From Microbulbifer yueqingensis (GTDB lineage: Bacteria; Pseudomonadota; Gammaproteobacteria; Pseudomonadales; Cellvibrionaceae): a stretch of DNA of 64,000 bases. The notes beneath the pieces were generated by a model. It made no database searches. It was not told where the DNA came from and was given only the letters and a program-made list of their open reading frames with translations. The stretch covers positions 434,001 through 498,000 of the forward strand of contig NZ_FNFH01000002.1 in NCBI RefSeq assembly GCF_900100355.1, read 5' to 3'. Both the position numbers and the translations under genes were made by a program. This document shows positions 1-9,123 of this stretch, in pieces (the stretch's first letter is position 1; each line of letters starts with the position of its first letter).

Positions 1-127
1 GGGACTCATCGTTTTCCACCACCGCCCTGACGAAGTCATTGGTCTGGTAGAGATAAAGAGCGAAGCCCCCCGTGACCACGACGATGCCCAGCATTCCCCA
101 GGCGAAGATTTTTAATACCTTTTTCAT
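1..127 (-). CDS. Membrane-anchored hypothetical protein (N-terminal fragment)
   Basis: A reading frame starts at the ATG read leftward from 127 and runs off the window edge, so only about 42 residues are visible. It opens MKKVLKIFAWG, followed by a hydrophobic stretch of about 20 residues (roughly residues 7-28) that looks like an uncleaved signal anchor or a signal peptide, then QTNDFVRAVVEND. It lies downstream of dnaJ on the same strand, separated by a terminator. A start close to a plausible membrane anchor supports a real gene. I do not recognise the family. Confidence 0.6.
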   Translation of the reverse strand, partial: MKKVLKIFAWGMLGIVVVTGGFALYLYQTNDFVRAVVENDES

Positions 128-304
128 TTTTGTGATTCCCTTCTCATGAATTACTACGCAGGATGCCAACCCTCTGCATCCCCACCATCCCGGCCCGGGA
201 GCCGGCGTAGATGCGACAGTTTATACCAGCGGCAAAACTCCCGTCAGTGTCCGGAAATCATGCCAGGTGCCCCTCCTCGCGCGCTGTTCGTAAATTCACG
301 GCAC

Positions 305-331
305 AAAAAAAGCGGCCCGGGGGGGGCCGCC
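305..331 (-). terminator. Rho-independent terminator after dnaJ
   Basis: Read on the minus strand, a GC-rich stem (GCGGCCC pairing with GGGCCGC around a C-rich loop) is followed by seven T residues. It lies 47 bases past the dnaJ stop and closes the grpE-dnaK-dnaJ operon. A second hairpin (CCGGCTCC/GGAGCCGG) at about 345-364 lies just before it. Confidence 0.85.
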
Positions 332-377
332 TCTTTCGGTACCGCCGGCTCCGGGAGGAGCCGGCCAGGGAAAGCTG

Positions 378-1502
378 TTACAGCTTCATATCGCCGAAGA
401 AGCTCTTCACTCCCTCAAACCAGCCTGTCTGGCGCGGGGAGTTCTTTTTCTCGCTCAGCGTGCCGGCGAACTCCTCCAGCAATTCCTTCTGCTTGCTGGT
501 CAGGTTGACCGGGGTCTCCACCACCACACGGCACAATAGGTCGCCCGGCGCACCGCCGCGCACCGGCGTCACGCCCTTGCCGCGCAGGCGGAACAGCTTG
601 CCGGTCTGGCTCTCGGCCGGGATTTTCAGTTTGACCTTGCCATCGAGCGTGGGAACCTCCATTTCACCGCCGAGGGCGGCGGTGGCAAAGCTGATCGGCA
701 CCTCGCAATAGAGGTTCTTGCCGTCGCGCTGGAACAGCTCGTGCTCCTTCACCACCACCTGCACATAGAGGTCCCCGGGCGGACCGCCCTCGGGGCCGGC
801 CTCGCCCTCGCCGGACAGGCGGATGCGGTCGCCGGTATCGACACCCGGCGGCACTTTTACCGACAGGGTCTTGGTCTCCTCGACCCGCCCGGCGCCGTGG
901 CAGCTGCCGCAGGGATCGCTGATGATGGTGCCGCGGCCGCGACAGTTGGGGCAGGTCTGCTGTACCGAGAAGAATCCCTGCTGCATGCGCACCTGGCCGA
1001 TGCCACCACAGGTACCGCAGGTCTGCGGCTGCGAGCCGGGCTTGGCGCCGGAGCCGTCACAGGTGTCACAGCTGGTCAGGGTCGGGACGCGGATCTTCAC
1101 CGTGGTGCCGCGCACAGCTTCTTCCAGGTCCAGCTCCAGGTCATAGCGCAGGTCAGCGCCGCGCTGGGGCCCGCCCCGGCGACCGCCGCCACCACCGAAA
1201 ATATCGCCGAACACATCGCCGAAGATATCGGAGAAGCCACCGAAGCCGCCCGCGCCGGCGCCGCCACCCATCTGGCCTTCCACACCTGCGTGGCCAAACT
1301 GGTCGTAAGCCGCCTTCTTCTGCGGATCTGACAGGACTTCGTAGGCCTCGTTGGCCTCCTTGAACTTGTTCTCGGCTTCCTTGTCGTCGGGATTCCGGTC
1401 CGGGTGGTACTTCATGGCTACCCGGCGATAGGCCTTTTTCAGGTCTTTTTCCGAGGCATCCCTGGCCACACCGAGGACTTCGTAATAATCGCGCTTCGAC
1501 AT
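378..1502 (-). CDS. dnaJ: Chaperone DnaJ (Hsp40)
   Basis: Co-chaperone that delivers unfolded protein to DnaK and stimulates its ATPase in the cytoplasm. The 374-residue protein has the type I layout: J domain at about 1-70 with the HPD motif (YHPDRNPDD), a Gly/Phe-rich linker at about 75-112, then four zinc-binding CxxCxGxG repeats ([32 protein letters not shown]) between about 145 and 215, and the C-terminal substrate domain. Length is typical. It follows dnaK on the same strand after a 119-base spacer that holds two strong hairpins, which may lower DnaJ output relative to DnaK. Confidence 0.98.
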   Translation of the reverse strand: MSKRDYYEVLGVARDASEKDLKKAYRRVAMKYHPDRNPDDKEAENKFKEANEAYEVLSDPQKKAAYDQFGHAGVEGQMGGGAGAGGFGGFSDIFGDVFGDIFGGGGGRRGGPQRGADLRYDLELDLEEAVRGTTVKIRVPTLTSCDTCDGSGAKPGSQPQTCGTCGGIGQVRMQQGFFSVQQTCPNCRGRGTIISDPCGSCHGAGRVEETKTLSVKVPPGVDTGDRIRLSGEGEAGPEGGPPGDLYVQVVVKEHELFQRDGKNLYCEVPISFATAALGGEMEVPTLDGKVKLKIPAESQTGKLFRLRGKGVTPVRGGAPGDLLCRVVVETPVNLTSKQKELLEEFAGTLSEKKNSPRQTGWFEGVKSFFGDMKL

Positions 1503-1529
1503 AAAAAATGTGTTCTGTGTTAACTGACT

Positions 1530-1609
1530 GGGGCGCGGCGGCCAGTTCCCCTGAATTGCCGCCGCGCCCCGGTAATTGATCGTTGCAGGGGCGGCCGCCG
1601 GCCGCCCCT
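1530..1609 (-). other. Two strong hairpins between dnaK and dnaJ
   Basis: Bases 1530-1541 (GGGGCGCGGCGG) pair perfectly with 1559-1570. Bases 1587-1596 (AGGGGCGGCC) pair perfectly with 1600-1609 across a 3-base loop. Neither is followed by a clear T-run on the minus strand, so they look like RNA processing or stability elements, or weak attenuators, rather than classic terminators. Confidence 0.6.
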
Positions 1610-1621
1610 ACTCAGGAGGGC

Positions 1622-3565
1622 TTACTTGTCCTCTTTCTTGTCGTCCTTAACTTCCTCGAACTCGGCGTCCACTGCGTCGTCACCGCCGGACTGCTGGCCA
1701 CCCTGCTCGGCGCCGGCAGCGCCTTCCGCACCCTGGGCCGCCTGGGCCTGCTCGGCGTACATCTTCTGCGCCAGCGGGCCGGAGGCCTCGGTCAGCTTGT
1801 TGGTGGCCGCTTCCATGGCGTCCTTGTCGTTGCCCTTGACCGCTTCCTCGGCTTCAGAGAGCGCCGCCTCGATCGCGGACTTCTCTTCCTCGGTCGCCTT
1901 GTCGCCGGCTTCCTCCAGTGTCTTCCTGGTGGCCGAGATCATGCCGTCGAGGGTATTTCGGGTGGTCACCAGCTCCTCGAACTGCTTGTCAGCCTCGGCA
2001 TTGGCCTCGGCGTCCTGCACCATCTTGTCGATCTCTTCCTCGGACAGGCCCGAAGAGGCCTTGATCACGATGGACTGCTCCTTGCCGGTGGCCTTGTCCT
2101 TGGCGTGGACGTGCAGGATACCATTGGCGTCGATATCAAAGGTCACCTCGATTTGCGGCACACCACGCGGAGACGGCGGGATGTCAGCCAGGTCGAAGCG
2201 GCCCAGCGACTTGTTCTGGGCTGCCTGCTTGCGCTCGCCCTGCACCACGTGAATGGTTACCGCTGTCTGGTTGTCCTCCGCTGTGGAGAATACCTGCGAC
2301 TTCTTGGTCGGGATAGTCGTGTTCTTGTCGATCAGCGGCGTGGCCACACCACCCATGGTTTCGATACCCAGGGTCAGCGGGGTCACGTCCAGCAGCAGGA
2401 CGTCCTTCACATCGCCGGCCAGTACCGCACCCTGGATGGCAGCACCCATGGCCACGGCCTCGTCCGGGTTGACGTCCTTGCGCGGCTCCTTGCCGAAGAA
2501 GTCGGTAACCTTCTGCTGCACCAGCGGCATGCGGGTCTGGCCGCCCACCAGGATCACCTCGTCGACGCCGGATGCGGACAGGTCGGCATCCTGCAGGGCG
2601 ATTTTCACCGGCTCCAGGGAGCGGTTGACCAGCTCCTCCACCAGGCTCTCGAGCTTGGCGCGGGTCAGCTTCACGACCAGGTGCTTCGGACCAGTGGCGT
2701 CTGCGGTGATGTAGGGCAGGTTCACCTCGGTCTGCTGGCTGGAGGAAAGCTCGATCTTGGCCTTCTCCGCGGCCTCCTTCAGGCGCTGCATGGCCAGCGG
2801 GTCGCCCTTGAGGTCGATACCCTGGTCCTTCTTGAACTGCTCGGCCAGGTAGTCGATCAGGCGCAGGTCGAAATCCTCACCACCGAGGAAGGTATCGCCG
2901 TTGGTGGACAGCACCTCGAACTGCTTCTCGCCGTCTACGTCGGCAATCTCGATGATGGAGATATCGAAGGTACCGCCGCCCAGGTCATAGACCGCCACGG
3001 TGCGGTCGCCGCCCTTCTTGTCCAGGCCGTAGGCCAGCGCGGCCGCGGTGGGCTCGTTGATGATACGCTTCACGTCCAGGCCGGCGATGCGGCCGGCATC
3101 CTTGGTGGCCTGGCGCTGGGAGTCGTTGAAGTAGGCCGGCACGGTGATCACCGCGGCCTCGACCTTCTCACCGAGGAAGTCCTCGGCGGTCTTCTTCATC
3201 TTCTTCAGTACTTCGGCAGAGATCTGCGGCGGCGCTTTCTTGTCGCCCTTCACCTCTACCCAGGCATCGCCATTGTCGGCCTCGACGATGCTGTAGGGCA
3301 CCATCTTGATGTCCTTCTGCACCACGTCATCCTTGAATTTGCGACCGATGAGGCGCTTCACCGCGTACAGGGTGTTCTGCGGGTTGGTCACCGCCTGGCG
3401 CTTGGCGGACTGCCCCACCAGGATCTCGTTGTCATCGGTGAACGCGACGATCGACGGGGTGGTGCGATCACCCTCAGCATTTTCGATCACACGTGCCTTC
3501 TCGCCGTCCAGGACCGCCACACAGCTGTTGGTGGTACCCAGGTCGATGCCGATAATTTTTCCCAT
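1622..3565 (-). CDS. dnaK: Chaperone DnaK (Hsp70)
   Basis: ATP-dependent Hsp70 chaperone for folding and refolding and for control of the heat-shock response. I place the start at 3565, giving 647 residues beginning [15 protein letters not shown], because this is the canonical Hsp70 N-terminus; an upstream ATG would add 12 unrelated residues. The nucleotide-binding domain (to about 385) carries the phosphate loop and the [11 protein letters not shown] segment. The substrate domain and helical lid follow, then a Gly/Gln-rich tail ending in an acidic [15 protein letters not shown] tail. It is the middle gene of grpE-dnaK-dnaJ. A weak sigma-32-like element (CTTGAA, then ACCAATAT) lies at 3640-3667 in the grpE-dnaK spacer and could give extra dnaK transcription. 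Confidence 0.99.
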   Translation of the reverse strand: MGKIIGIDLGTTNSCVAVLDGEKARVIENAEGDRTTPSIVAFTDDNEILVGQSAKRQAVTNPQNTLYAVKRLIGRKFKDDVVQKDIKMVPYSIVEADNGDAWVEVKGDKKAPPQISAEVLKKMKKTAEDFLGEKVEAAVITVPAYFNDSQRQATKDAGRIAGLDVKRIINEPTAAALAYGLDKKGGDRTVAVYDLGGGTFDISIIEIADVDGEKQFEVLSTNGDTFLGGEDFDLRLIDYLAEQFKKDQGIDLKGDPLAMQRLKEAAEKAKIELSSSQQTEVNLPYITADATGPKHLVVKLTRAKLESLVEELVNRSLEPVKIALQDADLSASGVDEVILVGGQTRMPLVQQKVTDFFGKEPRKDVNPDEAVAMGAAIQGAVLAGDVKDVLLLDVTPLTLGIETMGGVATPLIDKNTTIPTKKSQVFSTAEDNQTAVTIHVVQGERKQAAQNKSLGRFDLADIPPSPRGVPQIEVTFDIDANGILHVHAKDKATGKEQSIVIKASSGLSEEEIDKMVQDAEANAEADKQFEELVTTRNTLDGMISATRKTLEEAGDKATEEEKSAIEAALSEAEEAVKGNDKDAMEAATNKLTEASGPLAQKMYAEQAQAAQGAEGAAGAEQGGQQSGGDDAVDAEFEEVKDDKKEDK

Positions 3566-3699
3566 CAGTATGTTCCTCACTTTATTCGCGTCTCGCCCCA
3601 CCCGGGGGAGGAGCGCAAGTTCTAATTCAGTTGTCAGCTATATTGGTGCCGGTCACGCGTTTTCAAGGCTGGCCGCGCCGGTTTCACTACCGGTCCCGT

Positions 3700-4344
3700 T
3701 CAGGGAGCCTTGCTCACCACCACCATTGCCGGGCGCAGCAGGCGCCCGTTCAGGAGATAACCCTTCTGGAATACGTCCAGCACGGTGTTGGGCTCCACAT
3801 CACCGTTGGGGACCTGGGTCATCGCCTGGTGCCGCTCGGGATCGAAGGGCTCACCGCTGGGGTCGACCACTTCCACCGAATGCTTGGCCAGGGTGTCCGT
3901 GAATGACTTGAGGGTGAGTTCGATCCCCTCGACGATTGCCTTGTTGGCCTCGTCGTCGGCATCGATGCTGGAGAGTGCCCGCTCCAGGTTATCCACCACC
4001 GGCAGGAAGTCCTGCAGCAGCTTCTCCTGGCCGTACTTGTGGGCCCGCTCCACGTCCTGCTGGGCGCGGCGGCGGGCATTCTGGGCGTCGGCCTGGGCCC
4101 GCATGGCCAGGTCCTTCTGGATGGCCAGCTGCTCCTGCAGGCCCAGGATCTCTTCCTGCAGCGCCTCGGCGCTCTCGGCCTCCGCGTGCAGGGCCTCCTC
4201 TGCCTGGTGCTGCTCCTCGGGAGTGGGCTCCTCTACCTCGGCTCCCACACGCTCTTCCCCGGCCGCCGCCTCTTCAGCGGTCAGCGCTTCAGGATGCGGC
4301 GCCCCCTCTTCAAACTGCTCTTCTTCGCTGCGCTCTCTGGCCAC
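3700..4344 (-). CDS. grpE: Nucleotide exchange factor GrpE
   Basis: Releases ADP from DnaK. The 214-residue protein has a long acidic N-terminal extension (residues 1 to about 60, rich in Glu and Ala), a long coiled-coil helix at about 60-140 and the compact C-terminal beta domain, with the conserved segments NLERAL and [24 protein letters not shown]. It is the first gene of the heat-shock operon and is read from a sigma-32-type promoter at 4411-4439. It is divergent from recN. Confidence 0.97.
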   Translation of the reverse strand: MARERSEEEQFEEGAPHPEALTAEEAAAGEERVGAEVEEPTPEEQHQAEEALHAEAESAEALQEEILGLQEQLAIQKDLAMRAQADAQNARRRAQQDVERAHKYGQEKLLQDFLPVVDNLERALSSIDADDEANKAIVEGIELTLKSFTDTLAKHSVEVVDPSGEPFDPERHQAMTQVPNGDVEPNTVLDVFQKGYLLNGRLLRPAMVVVSKAP

Positions 4345-4410
4345 TGCTCTCTCCGTCGCGTCGACTGTCAGTTGGTTAATTTTCTGTCCGCCCTGCGGGC
4401 GGTGCAGACG

Positions 4411-4439
4411 TATATGGGGCCGTGCCCCTGTAGTTCAAG
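4411..4439 (-). promoter_or_regulatory. Sigma-32 (RpoH) heat-shock promoter for grpE
   Basis: On the minus strand CTTGAA (4439-4434) is followed, after 14 bases, by CCCCATATA (4419-4411). The known RpoH consensus is CTTGAA then about 13-15 bases then CCCCATNT, so this is a near-perfect match. It lies 67 bases upstream of the grpE start. Confidence 0.85.
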
Positions 4440-4575
4440 GGGTTATTCCGTAATCCCTGCCTTGGGAGCGCCCCGGCGTCCGGCCACCCGCGAGCCCGGT
4501 GGCCCTGGAAGCGTGCAATGCCCACCCCGCGCACTGTAGTGTGATCCCCCAACGGTAGCGACACGCCACCAATTA

Positions 4576-4591
4576 CTGTATAAATACACAG
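4576..4591 (+). promoter_or_regulatory. LexA (SOS) box upstream of recN
   Basis: CTGTATAAATACACAG fits the gammaproteobacterial LexA consensus CTG-N10-CAG with an AT-rich centre. It ends 28 bases before the recN start, where bound LexA would cover the promoter. recN is a classic strongly SOS-controlled gene. Confidence 0.9.
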
Positions 4592-4619
4592 ATAACAAAT
4601 CAGCCAGAAACGTTTTCCT

Positions 4620-6287
4620 ATGTTGCTGCACCTGTCTATCAGCCAATTCACCCTGGTGGACCAGCTGGAACTGGAGTTCGGCGCCGGCACCAGCACCCTG
4701 ACCGGCGAGACCGGAGCCGGCAAGTCCATCACCCTGGATGCCCTTGGCCTCGCGCTCGGCGACCGCGGCAACGCGGAACTGGTGCGAGCCGGAGCCAAGC
4801 GCGCGGACATCCACGCTACCTTCGATATCGCCGATCACGCGGAGGCCACCGCGTGGCTCGAGGAGCAGGAGCTGGATACCGGGCGGGAAGTGATCCTCCG
4901 ACGCACCATCAGCGCCGACGGCCGTTCCCGCGCCTACATCAACGGGCAGCCGGTGACCCTGCTGCAGCTCCGGGCCCTGGGCGAGCAGCTCATCGATATC
5001 CACAGCCAGCACGAACACCAGTCCCTGCTGAAGAGGGAGACCCACCGGCGCCTGCTGGATGAGTTTGCCGGCGCCGGCGAGCTGGCGGCGGAGACCCGCA
5101 TCCACTACAAGGCCTGGCAGGACCAGTACCGCCGTTACCGGGCCCTCGCCGACAGCGCCGAGGAGACGGAGGCGCGGCGCCAGCTGCTCCAGTACCAGCT
5201 CGAGGAACTGGAACAGCTCAACCTGCAGCCGGGCGAGATAGAGGATCTCGAGAGCGAACAGCGCCAGCTGGCCAATGCCGGCGAGATCCTCAGTGGCAGT
5301 TACCAGCTGGCGGCCATGCTGAGCGGCGGTGAGGGCGATATCGCCGAGCAACTGCACCGGGCACTGCAACTGCTCACCGCAATGCCCGAACAGTCGCAGG
5401 ACCTGGCCGAGGTGGCGCAGATGCTCGACAGCGCACGCATCCAGGTGGATGAGGCAGCGGGCACCCTGTCGCGCCATATCGACCGCTTCGAGATGGACCC
5501 CGAGCGCCTGGCAGAAGTAGAAGAGCGGCTCAGCGCCATATACCAGGCCGCGCGCAAACACCGGGTCCAGCCTCCGGAGCTGCCAGACCTACAGCAGCAG
5601 CTGCAGGCCGAGCTGGAAGAAATAGGCGCCCCGGACGCCCTGGACCGGCTGGCCGATGAGTGCGAAAAACTTGAGCGGGTCTACCGCGCCACGGCCGGAA
5701 AACTGGGCGAGCTGCGCGCCGGCGCCGCGGAAAAACTGGCGGCGGCGGTCAACGCCCAGCTGGCGGAACTGGCCATGCCCCACGCCCGGGTCGAACTCGC
5801 CCTGCAGGAACAGGAAAAACCGGCGGCGACAGGCCTCGAGGAAGTGGAGATACTGATCGCCACCAACCCCGGCCAGCCGGCGCGCCCGCTCGGCAAGATC
5901 GCCTCCGGAGGCGAGCTGTCGCGGGTCAGCCTGGCGATCCAGGTGGTCACCGCCAAGACCTCGCGTACTCCCACCCTGGTCTTCGACGAAGTGGACGTGG
6001 GCATCGGCGGCGCAACCGGCGACGTGGTGGGACGCCTGCTGCGACAGCTCGGCGAGGGGCGCAACGGCCGCACCGGCCAGGTCATCTGCGTAACCCACCT
6101 GGCCCAGGTGGCGGCGCGCGCCCACCGCCAGTACCTGGTGAAGAAGCACAGCGACGGCGACTCGGCGTTTGTGTCCCTGCGGGAGCTCAAGGGCGACGAG
6201 CGCCGGGAGGAGATTGCGCGCATGCTGGGCGGGGAGACCACCGCCCAGTCGCTGGCTCATGCCGGTGAGATGCTCGAGCGCGCGTGA
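4620..6287 (+). CDS. recN: DNA repair ATPase RecN
   Basis: SMC-like ATPase in double-strand-break repair. The 555-residue protein has the Walker A loop TGETGAGKS near residue 30 and a long central coiled coil (about 150-380). The ABC signature region (LGKIASGGELSRVSLAIQ) and Walker B (TLVFDEVDVGIGG) lie near residues 425-465, and the CVTHLAQVAA switch region follows. Full length. It is preceded by a LexA box and is divergent from grpE, so heat-shock and SOS promoters share this 275-base spacer. Confidence 0.98.
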   Translation: MLLHLSISQFTLVDQLELEFGAGTSTLTGETGAGKSITLDALGLALGDRGNAELVRAGAKRADIHATFDIADHAEATAWLEEQELDTGREVILRRTISADGRSRAYINGQPVTLLQLRALGEQLIDIHSQHEHQSLLKRETHRRLLDEFAGAGELAAETRIHYKAWQDQYRRYRALADSAEETEARRQLLQYQLEELEQLNLQPGEIEDLESEQRQLANAGEILSGSYQLAAMLSGGEGDIAEQLHRALQLLTAMPEQSQDLAEVAQMLDSARIQVDEAAGTLSRHIDRFEMDPERLAEVEERLSAIYQAARKHRVQPPELPDLQQQLQAELEEIGAPDALDRLADECEKLERVYRATAGKLGELRAGAAEKLAAAVNAQLAELAMPHARVELALQEQEKPAATGLEEVEILIATNPGQPARPLGKIASGGELSRVSLAIQVVTAKTSRTPTLVFDEVDVGIGGATGDVVGRLLRQLGEGRNGRTGQVICVTHLAQVAARAHRQYLVKKHSDGDSAFVSLRELKGDERREEIARMLGGETTAQSLAHAGEMLERA

Positions 6288-6387
6288 CCGGCGAGACGGA
6301 ATTGGTACTGAAAAATCCGCAATTAACCGGGATTGGCGGCAATAGCGACACTATAATGCCGCGCCAAACATCAATCCGGCTGAATTC

Positions 6388-6981
6388 ATGCAGAGAACGA
6401 TTTTCAACACCCCGATCGTAACCCCCATCCTCCGCCAGGTGGCCAAGCTGCTGCTGAAGCTCCACGGCTGGCGGGTGGTCGTCGACCAGTCAGCGCTCGA
6501 GCTGAAGAAATATGTCCTGCTGTGCGCCCCCCATACCACTAACTGGGACGGCTATTACTTCATCCTGACCGCGCTGAAGGTCGGCGTGGTGCCGCAGTGG
6601 ATGGGCAAGGACAAGCTCTTCCGCTTTCCGCTCGGGGGCGTCATGCGCTGGTTCGGCGGTATCGCGGTCGACCGCAGCAAGGCCAACAACCTGGTCGAGG
6701 CAACGATCGACCAGTTCAACAAGGCATCGTCACTCATCGTGGCAGTGCCGCCGGAGGGGACGCGCGGCCGCGCGGAACGCTGGAAGACTGGTTTTTACCA
6801 CATCGCCCGCGGGGCGAATGTGCCCGTGGTATGCGGGTTCATCGATTTCGCCAGGAAGGAAGTGGGGTTCGGCCCTGTATTCGAGATGGGTGACAACCTG
6901 GCGGCCGAGCTGGCACGGTTCCGCGACTTCTATGCCGAAAAGGTGGGCAAGTTTCCCGAGCTGTACACGCCGCCGGCATGA
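6388..6981 (+). CDS. PlsC-like lysophospholipid acyltransferase family protein
   Basis: The 197-residue protein shows the acyltransferase block I motif HTTNWD (the H-X4-D catalytic pair) at about residue 50, a block with GGIAVDR and block III PPEGTRGR (the usual EGTR phosphate-binding motif). This places it in the 1-acylglycerol-3-phosphate acyltransferase superfamily, which moves an acyl chain to lysophospholipid or a related acceptor at the inner membrane. It is shorter than PlsC itself (about 245 residues) and has no clear N-terminal transmembrane helix, so the true acceptor is unknown. It is convergent with fur. Confidence 0.85.
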   Translation: MQRTIFNTPIVTPILRQVAKLLLKLHGWRVVVDQSALELKKYVLLCAPHTTNWDGYYFILTALKVGVVPQWMGKDKLFRFPLGGVMRWFGGIAVDRSKANNLVEATIDQFNKASSLIVAVPPEGTRGRAERWKTGFYHIARGANVPVVCGFIDFARKEVGFGPVFEMGDNLAAELARFRDFYAEKVGKFPELYTPPA

Positions 6982-7014
6982 TTGTCGCCGGGTGCAAAGC
7001 GGACTGGCCGCATG

Positions 7015-7034
7015 CGGGCCGCGAATGCGGCCCG
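7015..7034. terminator. Possible bidirectional hairpin between convergent genes
   Basis: CGGGCCGC-GAAT-GCGGCCCG forms a perfect 8-base-pair stem between the acyltransferase stop and the fur stop. There is no T-run on either strand, so its terminator role is only suggested by position. Confidence 0.35.
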
Positions 7035-7056
7035 GCGCGCCGTAAGGGCTAGACGG

Positions 7057-7467
7057 CTAGGATTCCTTCTTCTTCACATACAGCACCAGGCTGTGGCCGG
7101 TTAGCTCGTAGCCGTGCTCCTCGGCAATCTGCTGCTGCAGCCGCTCGATCTCCGCATTGTGGAATTCGACCACCTCGCCCGTGTCGGTGCAGACCATATG
7201 GTCGTGGTGGTCGCCGCGGTCCAGCTCGAACACCGAGTGGCCGCCGTCAAAATTGTGGCGCATCACCAGGCCGGCACTCTCGAACTGGGTCAACACACGG
7301 TATACGGTCGCCAGGCCCACATCTTCGCCTGCCTCCAGCAGCATTTTATACACATCCTCTGCGCTCAGGTGCTGCTCGCTGGCCCCCTCAAGCAGCTGCA
7401 GAATCTTCACTCTCGGCAGCGTCACTTTTAGGCCGGCCTTGCGCAGTTCCTGGTTTTCATTCGACAT
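7057..7467 (-). CDS. fur: Ferric uptake regulator Fur
   Basis: Iron-responsive repressor. The 136-residue protein has the Fur N-terminal winged helix (LRKAGLKVTLPRVKILQLL, then LSAEDVYKML and VGLATVYRVLTQFESAGLV) and the C-terminal metal/dimer domain with the HHDH cluster followed by MVCTDTGEVVEF. It lacks the second CxxC pair found in some Fur proteins, as in the Pseudomonas type. It is divergent from bamE, the usual gammaproteobacterial fur-omlA arrangement. Confidence 0.97.
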   Translation of the reverse strand: MSNENQELRKAGLKVTLPRVKILQLLEGASEQHLSAEDVYKMLLEAGEDVGLATVYRVLTQFESAGLVMRHNFDGGHSVFELDRGDHHDHMVCTDTGEVVEFHNAEIERLQQQIAEEHGYELTGHSLVLYVKKKES

Positions 7468-7784
7468 GGATCAGTTTCCCGGGATGATTCTCGTGGTCCA
7501 GGCGATGCAGCGACTTGCCTGCCGGTGCGCCACGCGGGCACCGCAGTGTCTGTCAGCTCGCCAACTCTTGCGGTATTATCCACGCCGAGCGTAGATAGCG
7601 GAACCCCGGGGCCAATCCGGGTCGAGGGAAAGGCACAGCGGACCTGGCCGGTAATCGGCCTGCAACCGCCCCGGAACGGGAACTTTCGCCGCCCGGGGGC
7701 GCCTATCCTTAACCGGAAAGCGCATGAGCCCCATCGGCCACTGCCCGCGGTTCCCGCAGCACCGACAGAACAATGGAGCATTGA
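7468..7784. other. Divergent spacer between fur and bamE
   Basis: This 317-base region holds the 5' signals of both genes. A GATAAT-like -10 for fur on the minus strand lies near 7570-7580. bamE has a ribosome site GGAG seven bases before its ATG. I see no gene here. Confidence 0.4.
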
Positions 7785-8132
7785 ATGCCAAAAGCCGTAA
7801 AAGTCCTAGCCATCGCCAGCCTGTGCGCACTGATCAGTGCCTGCAGCCTGTTCCAGTTCCCCGGTGTGCACAAGATCAAGGTCCAGCAGGGCAACATCAT
7901 CACGCAGGAGATGGTAGACCAGCTGCAGCCGGGTATGACCCGGCGCCAGGTGCGCTTCGTGCTGGGCACCCCCCTGCTCGAGGACACCTTCAATGCCGAC
8001 CGCTGGGACTACGTCAACCGGGTGCGTGAGCCCGATGGCGAAGTCACCCAGAAGCGCCTTTCCGTCTTCTTCAATGGCGACATACTGATCGCGACCAGTG
8101 GTGACTGGCAACCGGCAAGCTGGCCGCGCTAG
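7785..8132 (+). CDS. bamE: Outer membrane assembly lipoprotein BamE (OmlA/SmpA)
   Basis: Small lipoprotein of the BAM complex that helps insert beta-barrel proteins in the outer membrane. The 115-residue product has a signal peptide with the lipobox ISAC (Cys at about residue 20), then the family hallmarks VQQGNIITQEMVDQLQPGMT, QVRFVLGTPLLEDTFN and RWDYVNRV. Length is typical. It is divergent from fur and ends only 27 bases from the convergent rnfH. Confidence 0.95.
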   Translation: MPKAVKVLAIASLCALISACSLFQFPGVHKIKVQQGNIITQEMVDQLQPGMTRRQVRFVLGTPLLEDTFNADRWDYVNRVREPDGEVTQKRLSVFFNGDILIATSGDWQPASWPR

Positions 8133-8159
8133 GCTGCCGCAGGGGGTGGCGACTGCCGC

Positions 8160-8501
8160 TCACCCTGCGCCCTTGGCCTCCTGCGCCTTGCGCCGCGCCT
8201 TCTCCGCCCTCTGTTTGCGGGCCTCCTTGGGATCGGCAATCAGCGGGCGGTAGACTTCCACCCGGTCTCCCGGCTTCAGTTCATACTGCTCTGCCGGCGC
8301 CAGCCCCTTGGTACCCAGTGCCTGCCCGAAGATTCCCAGCCGCGCGCTAGCAGGGTCAATCTCCGGGTACTCCTCCGGCAGGCCGGAGCGGACCAGGGCC
8401 TCGGCCGCCGTCGTGCCCGGCTTCACCAGCAGGCTCACCAGCCGCTGTTCGTGTGGCAGTGCGTACACCACCTCCACGGCAATGGTCTTGCTATCACTCA
8501 T
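8160..8501 (-). CDS. rnfH: RnfH family ubiquitin-like-fold protein
   Basis: Small protein (113 residues) of the RnfH/YfjF family with a beta-grasp fold; its molecular role is not settled. Family marks visible are IAVEVVYALPHEQ at the start, LGIFGQ, and LKPGDRVEVYRPLIADPKE-type residues, followed by a basic Arg/Lys/Ala tail. Its start codon overlaps the ratA stop by 4 bases (ATGA), so the two are translationally coupled, as is usual for this pair near smpB. Confidence 0.93.
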   Translation of the reverse strand: MSDSKTIAVEVVYALPHEQRLVSLLVKPGTTAAEALVRSGLPEEYPEIDPASARLGIFGQALGTKGLAPAEQYELKPGDRVEVYRPLIADPKEARKQRAEKARRKAQEAKGAG

Positions 8502-8938
8502 CGCGTTTCCCCGTAAATGTGCTCGGCGCGCTCACTCATCACCCGCACCATCTGGTTGGCCAGCTCGCTGAAAAGCTTGCCCACAGCTGCCGCGATCAAC
8601 CGGTTGCGCAGGCTGAAGGACAGGCTGAAGCTCACCTTGCACGCATCGTGGGCGAGCGGCGTAAAATGCCAGAGCCCCGAGAAGTGCTCGAAAGGACCGT
8701 CCACCAGTTCCAGCGTCATCCGCGTGGGGCGCTCAAGCTTGTTGCGGGTAGTGAAGCTCTGGTGAAGCCCCGCGCGCGACAGCTCCAGCCGGGCCTCCAT
8801 GGTCTCCTCGTCACTGTACAAAACTTGTGCACCCTTGCAACCGGGAAGAAACTCCGGGTAACGCTCGACATCGTTCACCAGGTCAAACATCTGCTCCGCA
8901 CTGAACATCACCAGTGCACTGCGCTCTATCTCTGCCAT
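8498..8938 (-). CDS. ratA: RatA family START-like/coenzyme Q-binding protein
   Basis: Protein of 146 residues in the SRPBCC/START superfamily (COQ10-like; E. coli RatA/YfjG). I chose the ATG at 8938, giving MAEIERSALVMFSAEQMFDL, because family members begin here; the frame continues 20 residues upstream without support. Conserved parts are VNDVERYPEFLPGC near residue 20, the WHFTPL core and the C-terminal helix ending YGE. Reported roles include inhibition of ribosome subunit joining in E. coli and quinone binding in COQ10 relatives; which applies here is unknown. It is coupled to rnfH and divergent from the transporter gene at 9124. Confidence 0.92.
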   Translation of the reverse strand: MAEIERSALVMFSAEQMFDLVNDVERYPEFLPGCKGAQVLYSDEETMEARLELSRAGLHQSFTTRNKLERPTRMTLELVDGPFEHFSGLWHFTPLAHDACKVSFSLSFSLRNRLIAAAVGKLFSELANQMVRVMSERAEHIYGETR

Positions 8939-9123
8939 GCTTTCCAATCTTTCCAATACTGCCGGTGGAATTGCCATTTCCGCGCAATCGAGGGGCAATT
9001 TTGCCAGCCGACGCTACTCAAGCCGCCCAATTCCTGCAACAATCGCAGCTTTATCTGGCCCGGGGCCGCGAACCCCGTGGCCCGATCCCGAGAAGACAAG
9101 AATAACAGGCAAGCGAGAGTTAT

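Noticed and set aside
1583..3625. Open frame of 680 codons on the plus strand opposite dnaK
   Set aside because: It is the antisense shadow of dnaK in high-GC DNA, with His/Leu/Gly-rich low-information sequence and no family resemblance.
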